A DNA stretch of 64,000 bases from Sphingobacterium sp. GVS05A (GCF_019969845.1 NZ_JAHXYR010000009.1:248001-312000), one strand, 5' to 3'; positions 24,316-32,847 are shown, counted from the stretch's first letter. The notes: generated from the letters alone by a model not told the origin. Made by a program: numbers and translations.

Positions 24316-25098
24316 ATGTCTAAAGTATTTTATAAGTCAGCAGATGATATAGAGCAATTGCGGAAGTCAGCAGATGTGCTTTCGCAATTGCTTGGTGAAA
24401 TCGCAAAAGTGATTAAACCTGGGGTAAAAACTATATCTCTTGATAAATTAGCTTATGAGTATATTCATGATAACGGTGGAACGCCAGCGTTCTTAAATTA
24501 TCATGGATTTCCATACTCTTTGTGTATCTCTGTCAACGATCAGATTGTGCACGGTTTTCCTAGCGATTACGAAATTAAAGATGGTGATCTTGTTTCGGTC
24601 GATGGGGGTGTCAATTTGAACGGTTTTATCAGTGATTCAGCCTATACTTTTGGTGTTGGTGAGATTTCTGAGGAAGCGCAATTGTTGTTGGATGTCACAA
24701 AGGAATCATTGTACAAAGGTGTTGAACAGGCTGTGGCCGGTAAACGTGTTGGAGATATTTCCTCTGCAGTTCAAGAGTACGTGAGCAAGTTCGGTTTCGG
24801 AATTGTACGCGAACTGGTCGGACATGGAGTTGGATATCATTTACATGAGAAGCCAGAGGTTCCGAATTACGGAAAACGTGGCGCAGGTCCAAAATTGGAA
24901 GAAGGTTTGGTTATTTGTATCGAGCCGATGATCAATGCGGGACGCGCAGGCGTTCGTTTTTGGGATGATGGTTGGACTGTAAGTACAGTAGATGGGAAGT
25001 TATCGGCGCACTTCGAACAGATGGTTGCAATCCGAAAAGGTGAACCAGATGTGTTGCTGACATTCGAACATGTAGAGAAAGTTTTGAACAAAAAGTAG
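24316..25098 (+). CDS. map: Methionine aminopeptidase, type I
   Basis: 260 residues with the pita-bread fold. The five metal ligands are visible: Asp in SVDGGVNLNG and in FISDSAYTF, His in GHGVGYHLHEKPEVPNYG, Glu in VICIEPMINAGRAG and Glu in HFEQMVAIRKGEP. The enzyme removes the initiator methionine from new proteins. It lies 9 bases behind secY, a common arrangement, and ends before the infA promoter. Confidence 0.97.
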   Translation: MSKVFYKSADDIEQLRKSADVLSQLLGEIAKVIKPGVKTISLDKLAYEYIHDNGGTPAFLNYHGFPYSLCISVNDQIVHGFPSDYEIKDGDLVSVDGGVNLNGFISDSAYTFGVGEISEEAQLLLDVTKESLYKGVEQAVAGKRVGDISSAVQEYVSKFGFGIVRELVGHGVGYHLHEKPEVPNYGKRGAGPKLEEGLVICIEPMINAGRAGVRFWDDGWTVSTVDGKLSAHFEQMVAIRKGEPDVLLTFEHVEKVLNKK

Positions 25099-25128
25099 TT
25101 GGTTTTCAATTATTTTTATTTATCTTTG
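25099..25128 (+). promoter_or_regulatory. Promoter for infA and the alpha-operon genes
   Basis: TTG at 25099-25101 and TATCTTTG at 25121-25128 match TTG-N19-TAnnTTTG. A small hairpin CCTG-ttcg-CAGG (25133-25144) follows in the leader. Confidence 0.85.
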
Positions 25129-25172
25129 CACTCCTGTTCGCAGGCTTTTAAATTAAATTTAATCGAGAATAT

Positions 25173-25391
25173 ATGGCTAAACAAGCCTCAATAGAACAAG
25201 ACGGTATAATTAGAGAGGCACTTTCTAATGCTATGTTTAGGGTAGAATTGGAAAATGGACATGAAATCATTGCCCATATTTCTGGTAAAATGCGTATGCA
25301 CTATATCAAAATTTTACCTGGGGATAAAGTTAAATTGGAAATGTCTCCGTATGATTTGACTAAGGGAAGGATCACTTACCGCTATAAATAG
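25173..25391 (+). CDS. infA: Translation initiation factor IF-1
   Basis: 72 residues, the standard length. It shows the OB-fold motifs EALSNAMFRVELENGHEIIA, HISGKMRMHYIKILPGDKV and LTKGRITYRYK. IF-1 occupies the A site of the 30S subunit during initiation. It is first behind the promoter at 25099-25128 and leads the group rpmJ-rpsM-rpsK-rpsD-rpoA-rplQ. Confidence 0.99.
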   Translation: MAKQASIEQDGIIREALSNAMFRVELENGHEIIAHISGKMRMHYIKILPGDKVKLEMSPYDLTKGRITYRYK

Positions 25392-25436
25392 TCGTAAGCC
25401 TTTTAATTAGCACAAGCTTTTGAAAAAATAAATATC

Positions 25437-25553
25437 ATGAAAGTAAGAGCATCAATAAAAAAACGTAGCGCGGACTGTAAGATCATCCGTCGTAAAGGTA
25501 AAGTTTTTGTAATCAACAAAAAGAACCCTAAGTTTAAACAACGTCAGGGTTAA
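25437..25553 (+). CDS. rpmJ: 50S ribosomal protein L36, zinc-free form
   Basis: 38 residues. It opens MKVRASIKKRSADCKIIRR and ends NPKFKQRQG, the L36 pattern. Of the zinc ligands (Cys, Cys, Cys, His) of the common form only one Cys is left, so it cannot hold zinc in the usual way. It stands 45 bases after infA and 30 bases before rpsM, the usual place. Confidence 0.96.
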   Translation: MKVRASIKKRSADCKIIRRKGKVFVINKKNPKFKQRQG

Positions 25554-25583
25554 TTCATTAAAAAAATAATAGCTTAATATTAT

Positions 25584-25961
25584 ATGGCAAGGATAGCAGG
25601 TATTGATTTACCTAAAAACAAAAGAGGTGTGATCGGCCTTACCTATATTTTTGGTATCGGTCGTACAAGAGCTGAATATATCTTGGAAAAAGCTGGTATC
25701 AGCGAAGATGTGAAGGTACAAGAGTGGAATGATGAGCAATTGGCAGCAATTCGTAGCATCATCAACGATGAATTGAAAGTAGAAGGTGCATTGCGTTCAG
25801 AAGTTCAATTAAACATCAAACGTTTAATGGATATCGGTTGTTACCGTGGATTGCGTCACCGTAAACACTTACCAGTTCGTGGTCAACGTACTAAAAACAA
25901 CTCACGTACTCGTAAAGGTAAACGTAAGACAGTTGCAAACAAGAAAAAAGCTACTAAATAA
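25584..25961 (+). CDS. rpsM: 30S ribosomal protein S13
   Basis: 125 residues. It begins ARIAGIDLPKNKRGVIGLTY with the helix-two-turn-helix YIFGIGRTRAEYILEKAGI and ends with the basic tail RGLRHRKHLPVRGQRTKNNS-RTRKGK that touches P-site tRNA. It contacts L5 across the subunits. rpsK follows after 10 bases. Confidence 0.98.
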   Translation: MARIAGIDLPKNKRGVIGLTYIFGIGRTRAEYILEKAGISEDVKVQEWNDEQLAAIRSIINDELKVEGALRSEVQLNIKRLMDIGCYRGLRHRKHLPVRGQRTKNNSRTRKGKRKTVANKKKATK

Positions 25962-25971
25962 TAAATAAGAA

Positions 25972-26361
25972 ATGGCTAAAACTAAAAAAGCTGCAAAAAA
26001 GCGTATCGTTGTTATTGAACCTGTAGGTCAGGCTCACATTAACGCAACGTTTAATAATATCATTGTAACTTTGACTAACAATCAAGGACAAACTATTTCT
26101 TGGTCTAGTGCTGGTAAAATGGGTTTCCGTGGTTCTAAAAAGAACACTCCATATGCTGCTGGTCAGGCTGCACAAGATTGTGGAAAAGTTGCTCATGATT
26201 TGGGTTTACGCAAAGTTGAAGTGTTTGTTAAAGGACCTGGTGCAGGTCGTGAATCTGCAATCAGAACATTACAAACTGTAGGAATCGATGTGACTACTAT
26301 CAAAGATATCACTCCACTTCCTCACAACGGTTGTCGTCCTCCAAAACGCAGAAGAGTTTAA
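25972..26361 (+). CDS. rpsK: 30S ribosomal protein S11
   Basis: 129 residues. It has GQAHINATFNNIIVTLTNNQ, WSSAGKMGFRGSKKNTPYAA and the end DITPLPHNGCRPPKRRRV, all diagnostic. S11 forms the platform near the E site and the mRNA exit. The basic N-terminus (KTKKAAKKR) is normal. rpsD follows after 60 bases. Confidence 0.98.
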   Translation: MAKTKKAAKKRIVVIEPVGQAHINATFNNIIVTLTNNQGQTISWSSAGKMGFRGSKKNTPYAAGQAAQDCGKVAHDLGLRKVEVFVKGPGAGRESAIRTLQTVGIDVTTIKDITPLPHNGCRPPKRRRV

Positions 26362-26421
26362 TTAATTTAAAGATAAGATTCATTGGCTATAGGCTGATAG
26401 ATACTTTAATTGTAAAAAAAA

Positions 26422-27030
26422 ATGGCTAGATATACAGGACCTAAGTCCAAAATTGCCCGTAAATTTAGAGAGCCGATCTTCGGCCCAGATAAAGCGTTAG
26501 AAAAGAAAAATTACCCTCCTGGACAACACGGAGCTTCTAAACGCAGAGGTAAACAATCTGAATACGCTATTCAGTTGTTAGAAAAACAAAAAGCAAAATA
26601 CACTTACGGTGTATTGGAGCGTCAGTTCGCAAACTTATTTGTTAAAGCTGCCTCTAAACAAGGTATTACAGGTGAGATCTTCTTGAAATTATTAGAAGCT
26701 CGCTTGGACAACGTAGTTTACCGTTTAGGTATTGCTACTTCTCGTGCCGCTGCTCGTCAGTTGGTATCTCACAAACACATTACTGTTAACGGAAGTGTTG
26801 TTAACATTCCATCATATAGCTTGCGTCCAGGTGACGTTGTAGCAGTTCGTGAACGTTCTCAAACTCTTGAAGCCATCACAAATTCAGTTGCAGGTCGTAC
26901 TGTAAACAAATTTTCTTGGTTAGAGTGGAATGCGAAAGAATTGACAGGTACTTTCTTAAGCTATCCAGAAAGATCTGATATTCCTGAAAACATCAAAGAG
27001 AACTTAATCGTTGAGTTATACTCTAAATAA
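26422..27030 (+). CDS. rpsD: 30S ribosomal protein S4, zinc-free form
   Basis: 202 residues. It starts ARYTGPKSKIARKFREPIFG without the four cysteines of the zinc form and has the S4 RNA-binding domain (RLDNVVYRLGIATSRAAARQ, ITVNGSVVNIPSYSLRPGD). It nucleates assembly of the 30S body and in Escherichia coli represses the alpha operon. Its place before rpoA is classic. Confidence 0.98.
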   Translation: MARYTGPKSKIARKFREPIFGPDKALEKKNYPPGQHGASKRRGKQSEYAIQLLEKQKAKYTYGVLERQFANLFVKAASKQGITGEIFLKLLEARLDNVVYRLGIATSRAAARQLVSHKHITVNGSVVNIPSYSLRPGDVVAVRERSQTLEAITNSVAGRTVNKFSWLEWNAKELTGTFLSYPERSDIPENIKENLIVELYSK

Positions 27031-27040
27031 TAAATAAAAT

Positions 27041-27081
27041 AGAAGTATGCATAGTCCATTTTTGGGGTATGCATCTTTCTA
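27041..27081 (+). promoter_or_regulatory. Hairpin leader before rpoA
   Basis: TATGCATA (27046-27053) pairs with TATGCAT (27068-27074), and the stem is extended inward by TCC/GGG and outward by AGAA/TTCT. The 96-base gap between rpsD and rpoA holds no -7 box, so it is a candidate mRNA processing or control site. Confidence 0.5.
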
Positions 27082-27126
27082 TTGTATTACAATTATTATT
27101 ACAAATAAAACATTAAAAGAAAATAA

Positions 27127-28119
27127 ATGGCAATTTTAGCATTTCAAAGACCGGATAAAGTTATCATGCAAAAATCTACGGATTTTGATGGTACGTTTGA
27201 ATTTCGTCCATTGGAGCCTGGTTTTGGTGTAACCATTGGTAATGCTTTGCGCCGTATTCTATTGTCCTCGTTAGAAGGATATGCAATTACGTCGATAAGG
27301 TTTTCTGGCGTTTCGCACGAATTTTCAACGATCAAAGGTGTTGTTGAAGACGTAACTGAAATTATCTTGAACTTGAAACAAATTCGTTTCAAAAAAACAG
27401 GTGAGATTGGCGACAACGAAAAGGTATTTGTAGTAATCAATGGTCAAGAACAATTCTTAGCTGGTGATATCACAAAATTCTCTAATAACTTTACTGTCTT
27501 AAATCCAGACTTAGTAATCTGTAACATGGATAACGCAGTGACAATTGAATTGGAATTGAGTATTGCTAAAGGTCGTGGATATGTAAATGCAGATGAGAAT
27601 AAGGTGACTGATGCTCCAGTAGGTGTTATCGCTATCGATTCGATCTTTACTCCGATCAAGAATGTTAAATATACCATTGAGAATTACCGTGTAGAGCAAA
27701 AAACTGACTACGAGAAATTGTTGCTAGATATCTCTACAGATGGCTCAATTCACCCCGAAGAAGCTTTAAAAGAGGCTGCTAAGATCTTAATTCAACACTT
27801 TATCTTATTCTCTGATGAGAATATGCTTCTTGAGTCTCAAACGAAAGAAGAAACTAAAGTAGTAGATGAAGAAATCTTGCATATGCGTAAGATTTTGAAA
27901 ACTGAACTAGTAGACCTTGACCTTTCAGTGCGTGCATTGAATTGTTTGAAAGCTGCTGATATTCGCACATTAGCTGAGTTGGTAACTTACGACGTAGCTG
28001 ACATGTTGAAATTCAGAAACTTCGGTAAAAAATCGTTAAGCGAAATCCAAGAATTAGTTAAATCTAAAGGTTTATCATTCGGAATGAACTTAGCAAAATA
28101 TAAATTAGACGAAGAATAA
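27127..28119 (+). CDS. rpoA: DNA-directed RNA polymerase subunit alpha
   Basis: 330 residues, normal length. The N-terminal dimerisation domain has EFRPLEPGFGVTIGNALRRI and LLSSLEGYAITSIRFSGVSH; the C-terminal domain after a linker has LDLSVRALNCLKAADIRTLA and LKFRNFGKKSLSEIQELVKS, which binds UP elements and regulators. It is followed by rplQ after 131 bases, the classic alpha-operon order. Confidence 0.99.
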   Translation: MAILAFQRPDKVIMQKSTDFDGTFEFRPLEPGFGVTIGNALRRILLSSLEGYAITSIRFSGVSHEFSTIKGVVEDVTEIILNLKQIRFKKTGEIGDNEKVFVVINGQEQFLAGDITKFSNNFTVLNPDLVICNMDNAVTIELELSIAKGRGYVNADENKVTDAPVGVIAIDSIFTPIKNVKYTIENYRVEQKTDYEKLLLDISTDGSIHPEEALKEAAKILIQHFILFSDENMLLESQTKEETKVVDEEILHMRKILKTELVDLDLSVRALNCLKAADIRTLAELVTYDVADMLKFRNFGKKSLSEIQELVKSKGLSFGMNLAKYKLDEE

Positions 28120-28136
28120 TAATTTATTAAGCGACC

Positions 28137-28236
28137 ACTATATGTAATTCCTCTTGAAGCTGATTGCTGAAGAAGATGGGCGTATTGCCTCTGAAAAGTT
28201 TAGCAATTTTGGTAAAACAAGAACGGTATATATAGT
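28137..28236 (+). promoter_or_regulatory. Long-range stem in the rpoA-rplQ gap
   Basis: ACTATAT (28137-28143) can pair with ATATAGT (28230-28236), enclosing nearly the whole 131-base gap, with further short pairings inside. The ATATAGT arm lies 14 bases before the rplQ start. This is weak evidence for a regulatory fold. Confidence 0.3.
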
Positions 28237-28250
28237 ATAATAAAATCAAA

Positions 28251-28757
28251 ATGAGACACGGAAAAAAAGTAAATCACTTAGGCCGTACGGATAGCCATAG
28301 AAAAGCAATGTTGGCTAACATGGCAACATCATTAATCCTACACAAACGTATCACGACGACTTTGGCTAAAGCTAAAGCATTGCGTACATACGTTGAGCCT
28401 TTGATTACTAAATCTAAAAACGACACAACACACTCTCGTCGTACAGTATTCGCTTATTTGAAAGATAAAGACGCAGTTTCTATCTTGTTCCGCGAAATTT
28501 CTGAAAAAGTAGCTAACCGTCCAGGTGGTTACACTCGTATCATCAAAATGGAAAACCGTTTAGGTGATAACGCAGAAATGGCTTTCATCGAGCTAGTTGA
28601 TTACAACGAAATCTACGGTAAAAAAGCTGCTGCAGCTGAGAAAAAAGCTACTCGTCGTCGTGGCGGTGCTAAAAAAGCTGCTTCTCCTGCTGAAACTGAC
28701 GCTCCGGCGGAAGTAAAAGCTGAAGTAGAAGGTGAAGAAAAAGTTGACGGAGAATAA
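28251..28757 (+). CDS. rplQ: 50S ribosomal protein L17 with acidic/basic C-terminal tail
   Basis: 168 residues. The L17 core is standard (RHGKKVNHLGRTDSHRKAML, RITTTLAKAKALRTYVEPLI, RPGGYTRIIKMENRLGDNAE). From about residue 126 an Ala/Lys/Glu-rich low-complexity tail follows (KKAAAAEKKATRRRGGAKKA, then PAEVKAEVEGEE), about 43 residues longer than the core. Similar tails occur in other Bacteroidota. Last gene of the cluster, before a strong terminator. Confidence 0.98.
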   Translation: MRHGKKVNHLGRTDSHRKAMLANMATSLILHKRITTTLAKAKALRTYVEPLITKSKNDTTHSRRTVFAYLKDKDAVSILFREISEKVANRPGGYTRIIKMENRLGDNAEMAFIELVDYNEIYGKKAAAAEKKATRRRGGAKKAASPAETDAPAEVKAEVEGEEKVDGE

Positions 28758-28777
28758 TATTGTTCCCGTTATCATAG

Positions 28778-28809
28778 AAAAAGTCCTCTTTTTAAGGGGA
28801 CTTTTTTTA
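28778..28809 (+). terminator. Terminator of the ribosomal protein cluster
   Basis: AAAAAGTCC pairs with GGACTTTTT around an A/T-rich loop and is followed by a run of T, 20 bases after rplQ. Confidence 0.9.
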
Positions 28810-28839
28810 TTTTATGACCATTCCTACCGTTATAACTGA

Positions 28840-28847
28840 TATATTTG
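28840..28847 (+). promoter_or_regulatory. Possible -7 box in front of argD
   Basis: TATATTTG fits TAnnTTTG, 68 bases before the argD start. No TTG is found at the usual distance, so the assignment is tentative. Confidence 0.4.
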
Positions 28848-28914
28848 TAATGCTAAAATCTGATAGCTTTTTCTATTACAAGCTATTTCGTTTATCAATC
28901 TATAATTCATTAAG

Positions 28915-30060
28915 ATGAAACCATTTGATGTTTATCCCATTAATCCCATTAACATAGTTAAAGCTAATGGATCTACGGTGTGGGATGCCGAAGGAAATGC
29001 TTATTTGGACTTGTATGGTGGTCATGCCGTGATATCGATCGGACACACGCATCCACGCTATGTGCAACGTATTACAGAACAGTTGAATCGTATCGGATTC
29101 TATTCTAATTCTGTTGAAATTCCAATTCAGCGTGAACTTGCACGATTGCTTGGCGAAGTATCTGGTAAGGTTGATTATGACTTATTCCTCTGTAATTCCG
29201 GCGCTGAGGCGAATGAAAATGCATTGAAGCTCGCGTCCTTTTATAATAAAAGAAAAAAGGTGATTGCATTCTCTAAATCTTTCCACGGTAGAACGTCGTT
29301 GGCTGTAGCTGCGACGGACAACCCTAGTATTGTTGCACCTATTAACGAAACAGAGAACGTTATTTTTCTGCCCTTTAATGATGAGGATGCACTAAAGGAG
29401 GTATTTTCAACTCATGGTGAAGAGATATCTTCTGTTATTATCGAAAGTATTCAAGGTGTTGGTGGAATTAGGGAAGCATCCGTTGCCTTTCTTCAATTGA
29501 TTCGCTCACTTTGTGACCAATATAATGCAGTATTTATTGCTGATGAGGTGCAATGTGGCTATGGTCGGACAGGTTCTTTCTATGCACAGGATTATTCTGG
29601 AGTAGATGCAGATATTTACACGATGGCGAAGGGAATGGGGAATGGGTTTCCTATCGGTGCAATAAGTATCTCTCCTAAGTTTAAAGCTTCCCACGGTAGT
29701 TTGGGGACAACCTTCGGCGGCAACCATCTGGCCTGTGCTGCAGCTTTGGCTGTTTTGGAGGTCATCCAACAAGATCGTTTGATGGAGAATGCGAATACTG
29801 TAGGGCAGTATCTCATTGACGAACTAAAGAAAATTGAAGAGATTGTAGAAGTGAGAGGTAGAGGATTAATGATCGGAATTGAACTTCCAGCATCTTTGGC
29901 ACATGTAAAGAAAGATCTTTTGTTAAAGAATCGTATTTTTACGGGGGAGGCTAAACCGAATGTTATTCGATTGCTTCCAGCATTAAATATTACCAAAGAG
30001 CATGCTGATCAATTTTTATTAGCATTAAAAGAACATATAAAGGCGGTTGTAGTCGCTTAA
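28915..30060 (+). CDS. argD: Acetylornithine (or succinylornithine) aminotransferase
   Basis: 381 residues, a class-III PLP aminotransferase. Landmarks are YLDLYGGHAVISIGHTHP, the phosphate-binding LFLCNSGAEANENALKLA, SFHGRTSLAVAATD, ADEVQCGYGRTGSF and the PLP lysine Lys239 in TMAKGMGNGFPIGAI. It converts N-acylglutamate semialdehyde to N-acylornithine using glutamate. First gene of the arginine group here and followed by argF'. Whether the acyl group is acetyl or succinyl cannot be read directly. The argC, argG and argH genes are not in the window. Confidence 0.93.
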   Translation: MKPFDVYPINPINIVKANGSTVWDAEGNAYLDLYGGHAVISIGHTHPRYVQRITEQLNRIGFYSNSVEIPIQRELARLLGEVSGKVDYDLFLCNSGAEANENALKLASFYNKRKKVIAFSKSFHGRTSLAVAATDNPSIVAPINETENVIFLPFNDEDALKEVFSTHGEEISSVIIESIQGVGGIREASVAFLQLIRSLCDQYNAVFIADEVQCGYGRTGSFYAQDYSGVDADIYTMAKGMGNGFPIGAISISPKFKASHGSLGTTFGGNHLACAAALAVLEVIQQDRLMENANTVGQYLIDELKKIEEIVEVRGRGLMIGIELPASLAHVKKDLLLKNRIFTGEAKPNVIRLLPALNITKEHADQFLLALKEHIKAVVVA

Positions 30061-30147
30061 AGATAATAGATGAAATAATAATGATTAGCCTCCCGATATG
30101 ACGGAAGATCAATCTGAATTATTCCATCAGCAATAAATAAACAAAGC

Positions 30148-30182
30148 GGGTAGCACAGCGTGTTGTGCCATAGAAAATACCC
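30148..30182 (+). promoter_or_regulatory. Bulged hairpin directly upstream of argF'
   Basis: GGGTA-GCACA (30148-30157), a loop gcgtgt, then TGTGC (30164-30168), a 9-base bulge and TACCC (30178-30182). All ten pairs are perfect. It ends 19 bases before the start codon, close enough to affect ribosome binding. Confidence 0.6.
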
Positions 30183-30201
30183 CCATAAATGATTTGTATA
30201 G

Positions 30202-31164
30202 ATGAAAAAGTTTTTCTCTGTAAAAGACGTATCCAGTGTAGCAGACGTTGTCCAGGAGGCGTTAGCGCTAAAAGCGGCACCTTATGATAACCAAGATCTT
30301 GGTAAACATAAGACGTTGGGTCTTGTGTTTTTGAACCCTAGCTTGCGTACTCGTCTGAGTACCCAAAAAGCGGCAATGAACTTGGGGATGAATGTGATGG
30401 TCATGAACATGGACAAGGATGGTTGGGCATTGGAAACACAGGATGGTGTCGTGATGAACGGCAGTACTGTTGAGCATATCCGCGAAGCGGCAGCGGTGAT
30501 GGGCGAATATTGTGATATACTCGGATTGCGATCTTTTCCGAAGCTAAAGGACCGAGAGGAGGACTACAGCGAGGATTTATTCAATAAATTTATTAAGTAT
30601 TGTGGTGTCCCTGTTGTTTCTTTGGAAAGTGCCACACGTCATCCATTACAGAGTTTGACGGATATCATTACCATTACTGAGCATAAGAAGACGGCTAAAC
30701 CAAAGGTTGTATTGGCTTGGGCTCCGCATGTGAAAGCTTTGCCACAAGCTGTGCCGAACTCCTTTGCAGAATGGATGTGTAAGGCACAGGAAGAAGGGCT
30801 TGTAGAGTTTACGATTGCGCAACCTATGGGTTATGAACTGAGCAAGGATTTTACAAAAGGAGCTACGATTTCAACGAATTTAAATGAAAGCCTGAAAGAC
30901 GCTGATTTTGTTTATGTGAAAAACTGGTCATCCTATCAGGAATATGGCGAGGTATATACGGTAGATGAGGATTGGATGATGGATAACGAAAAACTGTCTT
31001 TGACAAATGATGCGAAGGTCATGCATTGTTTGCCTGTAAGACGGGATCTGGAGTTGTCCTCTGAAATCTTGGATGGACCGAACTCGTTAGTTATTAAAGA
31101 GGCAAGTAATCGTGTCTGGGCAGCTCAGGTTGTTTTAAAACGAATGCTGGAAGATCTAGTCTAA
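30202..31164 (+). CDS. argF': N-acylornithine carbamoyltransferase (ArgF' type)
   Basis: 320 residues. It belongs to the transcarbamylase family with the carbamoyl-phosphate motif SLRTRLSTQKAAMN, the motif RHPLQSLTDI and HCLPVRRDLELS near the C-terminus. It is the Bacteroidota/Xanthomonas type that acts on N-succinyl- or N-acetylornithine, not on free ornithine. The residue known to separate the two classes, Pro90 in the succinyl enzyme of Bacteroides fragilis and Glu92 in the Xanthomonas acetyl enzyme, is Val90 here (GSTVEHIREA), so specificity cannot be assigned. It sits between argD and argB; a strong hairpin lies just upstream. Confidence 0.92.
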   Translation: MKKFFSVKDVSSVADVVQEALALKAAPYDNQDLGKHKTLGLVFLNPSLRTRLSTQKAAMNLGMNVMVMNMDKDGWALETQDGVVMNGSTVEHIREAAAVMGEYCDILGLRSFPKLKDREEDYSEDLFNKFIKYCGVPVVSLESATRHPLQSLTDIITITEHKKTAKPKVVLAWAPHVKALPQAVPNSFAEWMCKAQEEGLVEFTIAQPMGYELSKDFTKGATISTNLNESLKDADFVYVKNWSSYQEYGEVYTVDEDWMMDNEKLSLTNDAKVMHCLPVRRDLELSSEILDGPNSLVIKEASNRVWAAQVVLKRMLEDLV

Positions 31165-31216
31165 GACCGATCTTTTGATTATTGAGAAACTATTTTTATT
31201 TGGGAAAAGTTGCGTA

Positions 31217-32014
31217 ATGGCTAATAGTGTATTAAATATTATAAAAATTGGCGGAAATATTATCGATGATGAGCGTCTGTTGGATTCTTTTTTAGAGAAA
31301 TTTTCTGCATTGTCTGGGAAGAAGATCCTAGTGCATGGCGGTGGTAAAATTGCGACACGTTTGGCAAGCGAGCTTGGTGTACAAGCTCAGATGGTTGAAG
31401 GCCGTAGGGTGACTGACGAGGATATGCTTCGTATAGTCACGATGGTATATGCTGGATTAACAAATAAAACCATCGTTGCCAAATTACAAAAATTAAAATG
31501 TGATGCTGTAGGTTTAACTGGTGCTGATGGCGATGTGATAAAGGCTATAAAACGCCCTGTCAAGGATATTGACTATGGTTTTGTAGGGGATTTATTGCAT
31601 GATTCTGTGAATACACTGGCTATAAAAAAATTCTTGGAAGCGGGTTTTATTCCTGTGTTCTCCGCTATCACTCATAACGGTTTAGGACAGCTGCTTAACA
31701 CTAATGCAGATACCATTGCATCTTCGTTGGCGGTTTCTCTGGCGTCTTTATATGAAACGTCATTGGTGTATTGTTTCGAGAAGAATGGTGTATTACGGGA
31801 TGTGACGGATGAAAACTCGGTTATACCAACGATTAAATCTGAGGAATTTGAATATCTCAAAGAATCGGGAATTGTTAATGATGGTATGATTCCGAAACTA
31901 CAAAATGCATTTAATGCAATAAATAAAGGAGTTCAGGAGGTATATATTGGTCATGCCAATAATTTACACTTGTTCCAACAGGGACAGTTTGGTACCTGCT
32001 TGACATTAAAGTAA
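31217..32014 (+). CDS. argB: N-acetylglutamate kinase (amino-acid kinase family)
   Basis: 265 residues from the ATG at 31217; a longer reading from a TTG at 31175 adds 14 residues of poor quality. Amino-acid kinase fold with IIKIGGNIIDDERLL, the phosphate loop KILVHGGGKIA, EGRRVTDEDMLRIVTMVYAG and LNTNADTIASSLA. It phosphorylates N-acylglutamate in arginine synthesis. In a Bacteroidota with a succinyl pathway the substrate could be N-succinylglutamate. It follows argF' by 52 bases and precedes proC by 26 bases. Confidence 0.93.
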   Translation: MANSVLNIIKIGGNIIDDERLLDSFLEKFSALSGKKILVHGGGKIATRLASELGVQAQMVEGRRVTDEDMLRIVTMVYAGLTNKTIVAKLQKLKCDAVGLTGADGDVIKAIKRPVKDIDYGFVGDLLHDSVNTLAIKKFLEAGFIPVFSAITHNGLGQLLNTNADTIASSLAVSLASLYETSLVYCFEKNGVLRDVTDENSVIPTIKSEEFEYLKESGIVNDGMIPKLQNAFNAINKGVQEVYIGHANNLHLFQQGQFGTCLTLK

Positions 32015-32040
32015 TCATGTAATCTAATCTAAACCCAACT

Positions 32041-32847
32041 ATGAAAAAGGTCACTATTATCGGAAGTGGCAATATCGGTCTATCCTTGGCAAAAGGGCTT
32101 GTAAAAAGTGCATTTGCCAGTGCTGCTGATATTACATTGACCCGGAGAAATCTGAATGCTTTGGCTGAAGAGGCAAGCCAAGGATTCTCGGTAAGTAATG
32201 ATAATAAAGCTGCTGTTAAAGGCGCTGATATTATTGTATTCGCCATACTACCACAGCAGTTAAAAAAGGTATTGGTTGAAGTTGCTCCCGAAATAGATAA
32301 GAAAAACCAGATTTTTGTATCCATTGTATCTGGTGTTTCATGTACTGACCTGAAAGCGGTATTGGGTGAGGATGCAACTGTAATACGTGCTATGCCGAAT
32401 ACGGCAATCGCGATTGCTCAGTCGATGACTTGTATTGCTAGCGATAATGCTTCGGATGTTAGTCTTGCTGAGGTCGAGAAGATGTTTGAGACCGTTGGAT
32501 CAGTTGTCGTTATCAATGAAGATCTAATGACTTCGGCAACTGCCTTGTGTGCCTGTGGAATAGCCTTTTTCCTGCGTGCTATCCGAGCAGCGTCGCAAGG
32601 TGGGGTTGAAATAGGTTTCCATGCGCATGATGCCTTGAAAATGGCCGTTCAAACGGCTAAAGGTGCTGCGGATTTATTGTTACATACGAATGCTCATCCA
32701 GAAGGTGAGATTGATAAAGTTACGTCGCCGAAAGGATGTACTATTGCCGGATTGAATGAGATGGAACATAATGGTTTTAGTTCTGCATTTATCAAGGGAA
32801 TAAAATTGTCTGCGGATAAAGCAGGAGGACTATATCATGAAGGATAA
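32041..32847 (+). CDS. proC: Pyrroline-5-carboxylate reductase
   Basis: 268 residues. N-terminal Rossmann motif VTIIGSGNIGLSLAKGL, VIRAMPNTAIAIAQSMT, and the C-terminal helical domain with the typical QTAKGAADLLL and TSPKGCTIAGLNEME. It reduces pyrroline-5-carboxylate to proline with NADPH. It is embedded in the arginine genes and overlaps argE by 11 bases, so it is part of the same transcript. This arrangement links proline and ornithine formation. Confidence 0.93.
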   Translation: MKKVTIIGSGNIGLSLAKGLVKSAFASAADITLTRRNLNALAEEASQGFSVSNDNKAAVKGADIIVFAILPQQLKKVLVEVAPEIDKKNQIFVSIVSGVSCTDLKAVLGEDATVIRAMPNTAIAIAQSMTCIASDNASDVSLAEVEKMFETVGSVVVINEDLMTSATALCACGIAFFLRAIRAASQGGVEIGFHAHDALKMAVQTAKGAADLLLHTNAHPEGEIDKVTSPKGCTIAGLNEMEHNGFSSAFIKGIKLSADKAGGLYHEG

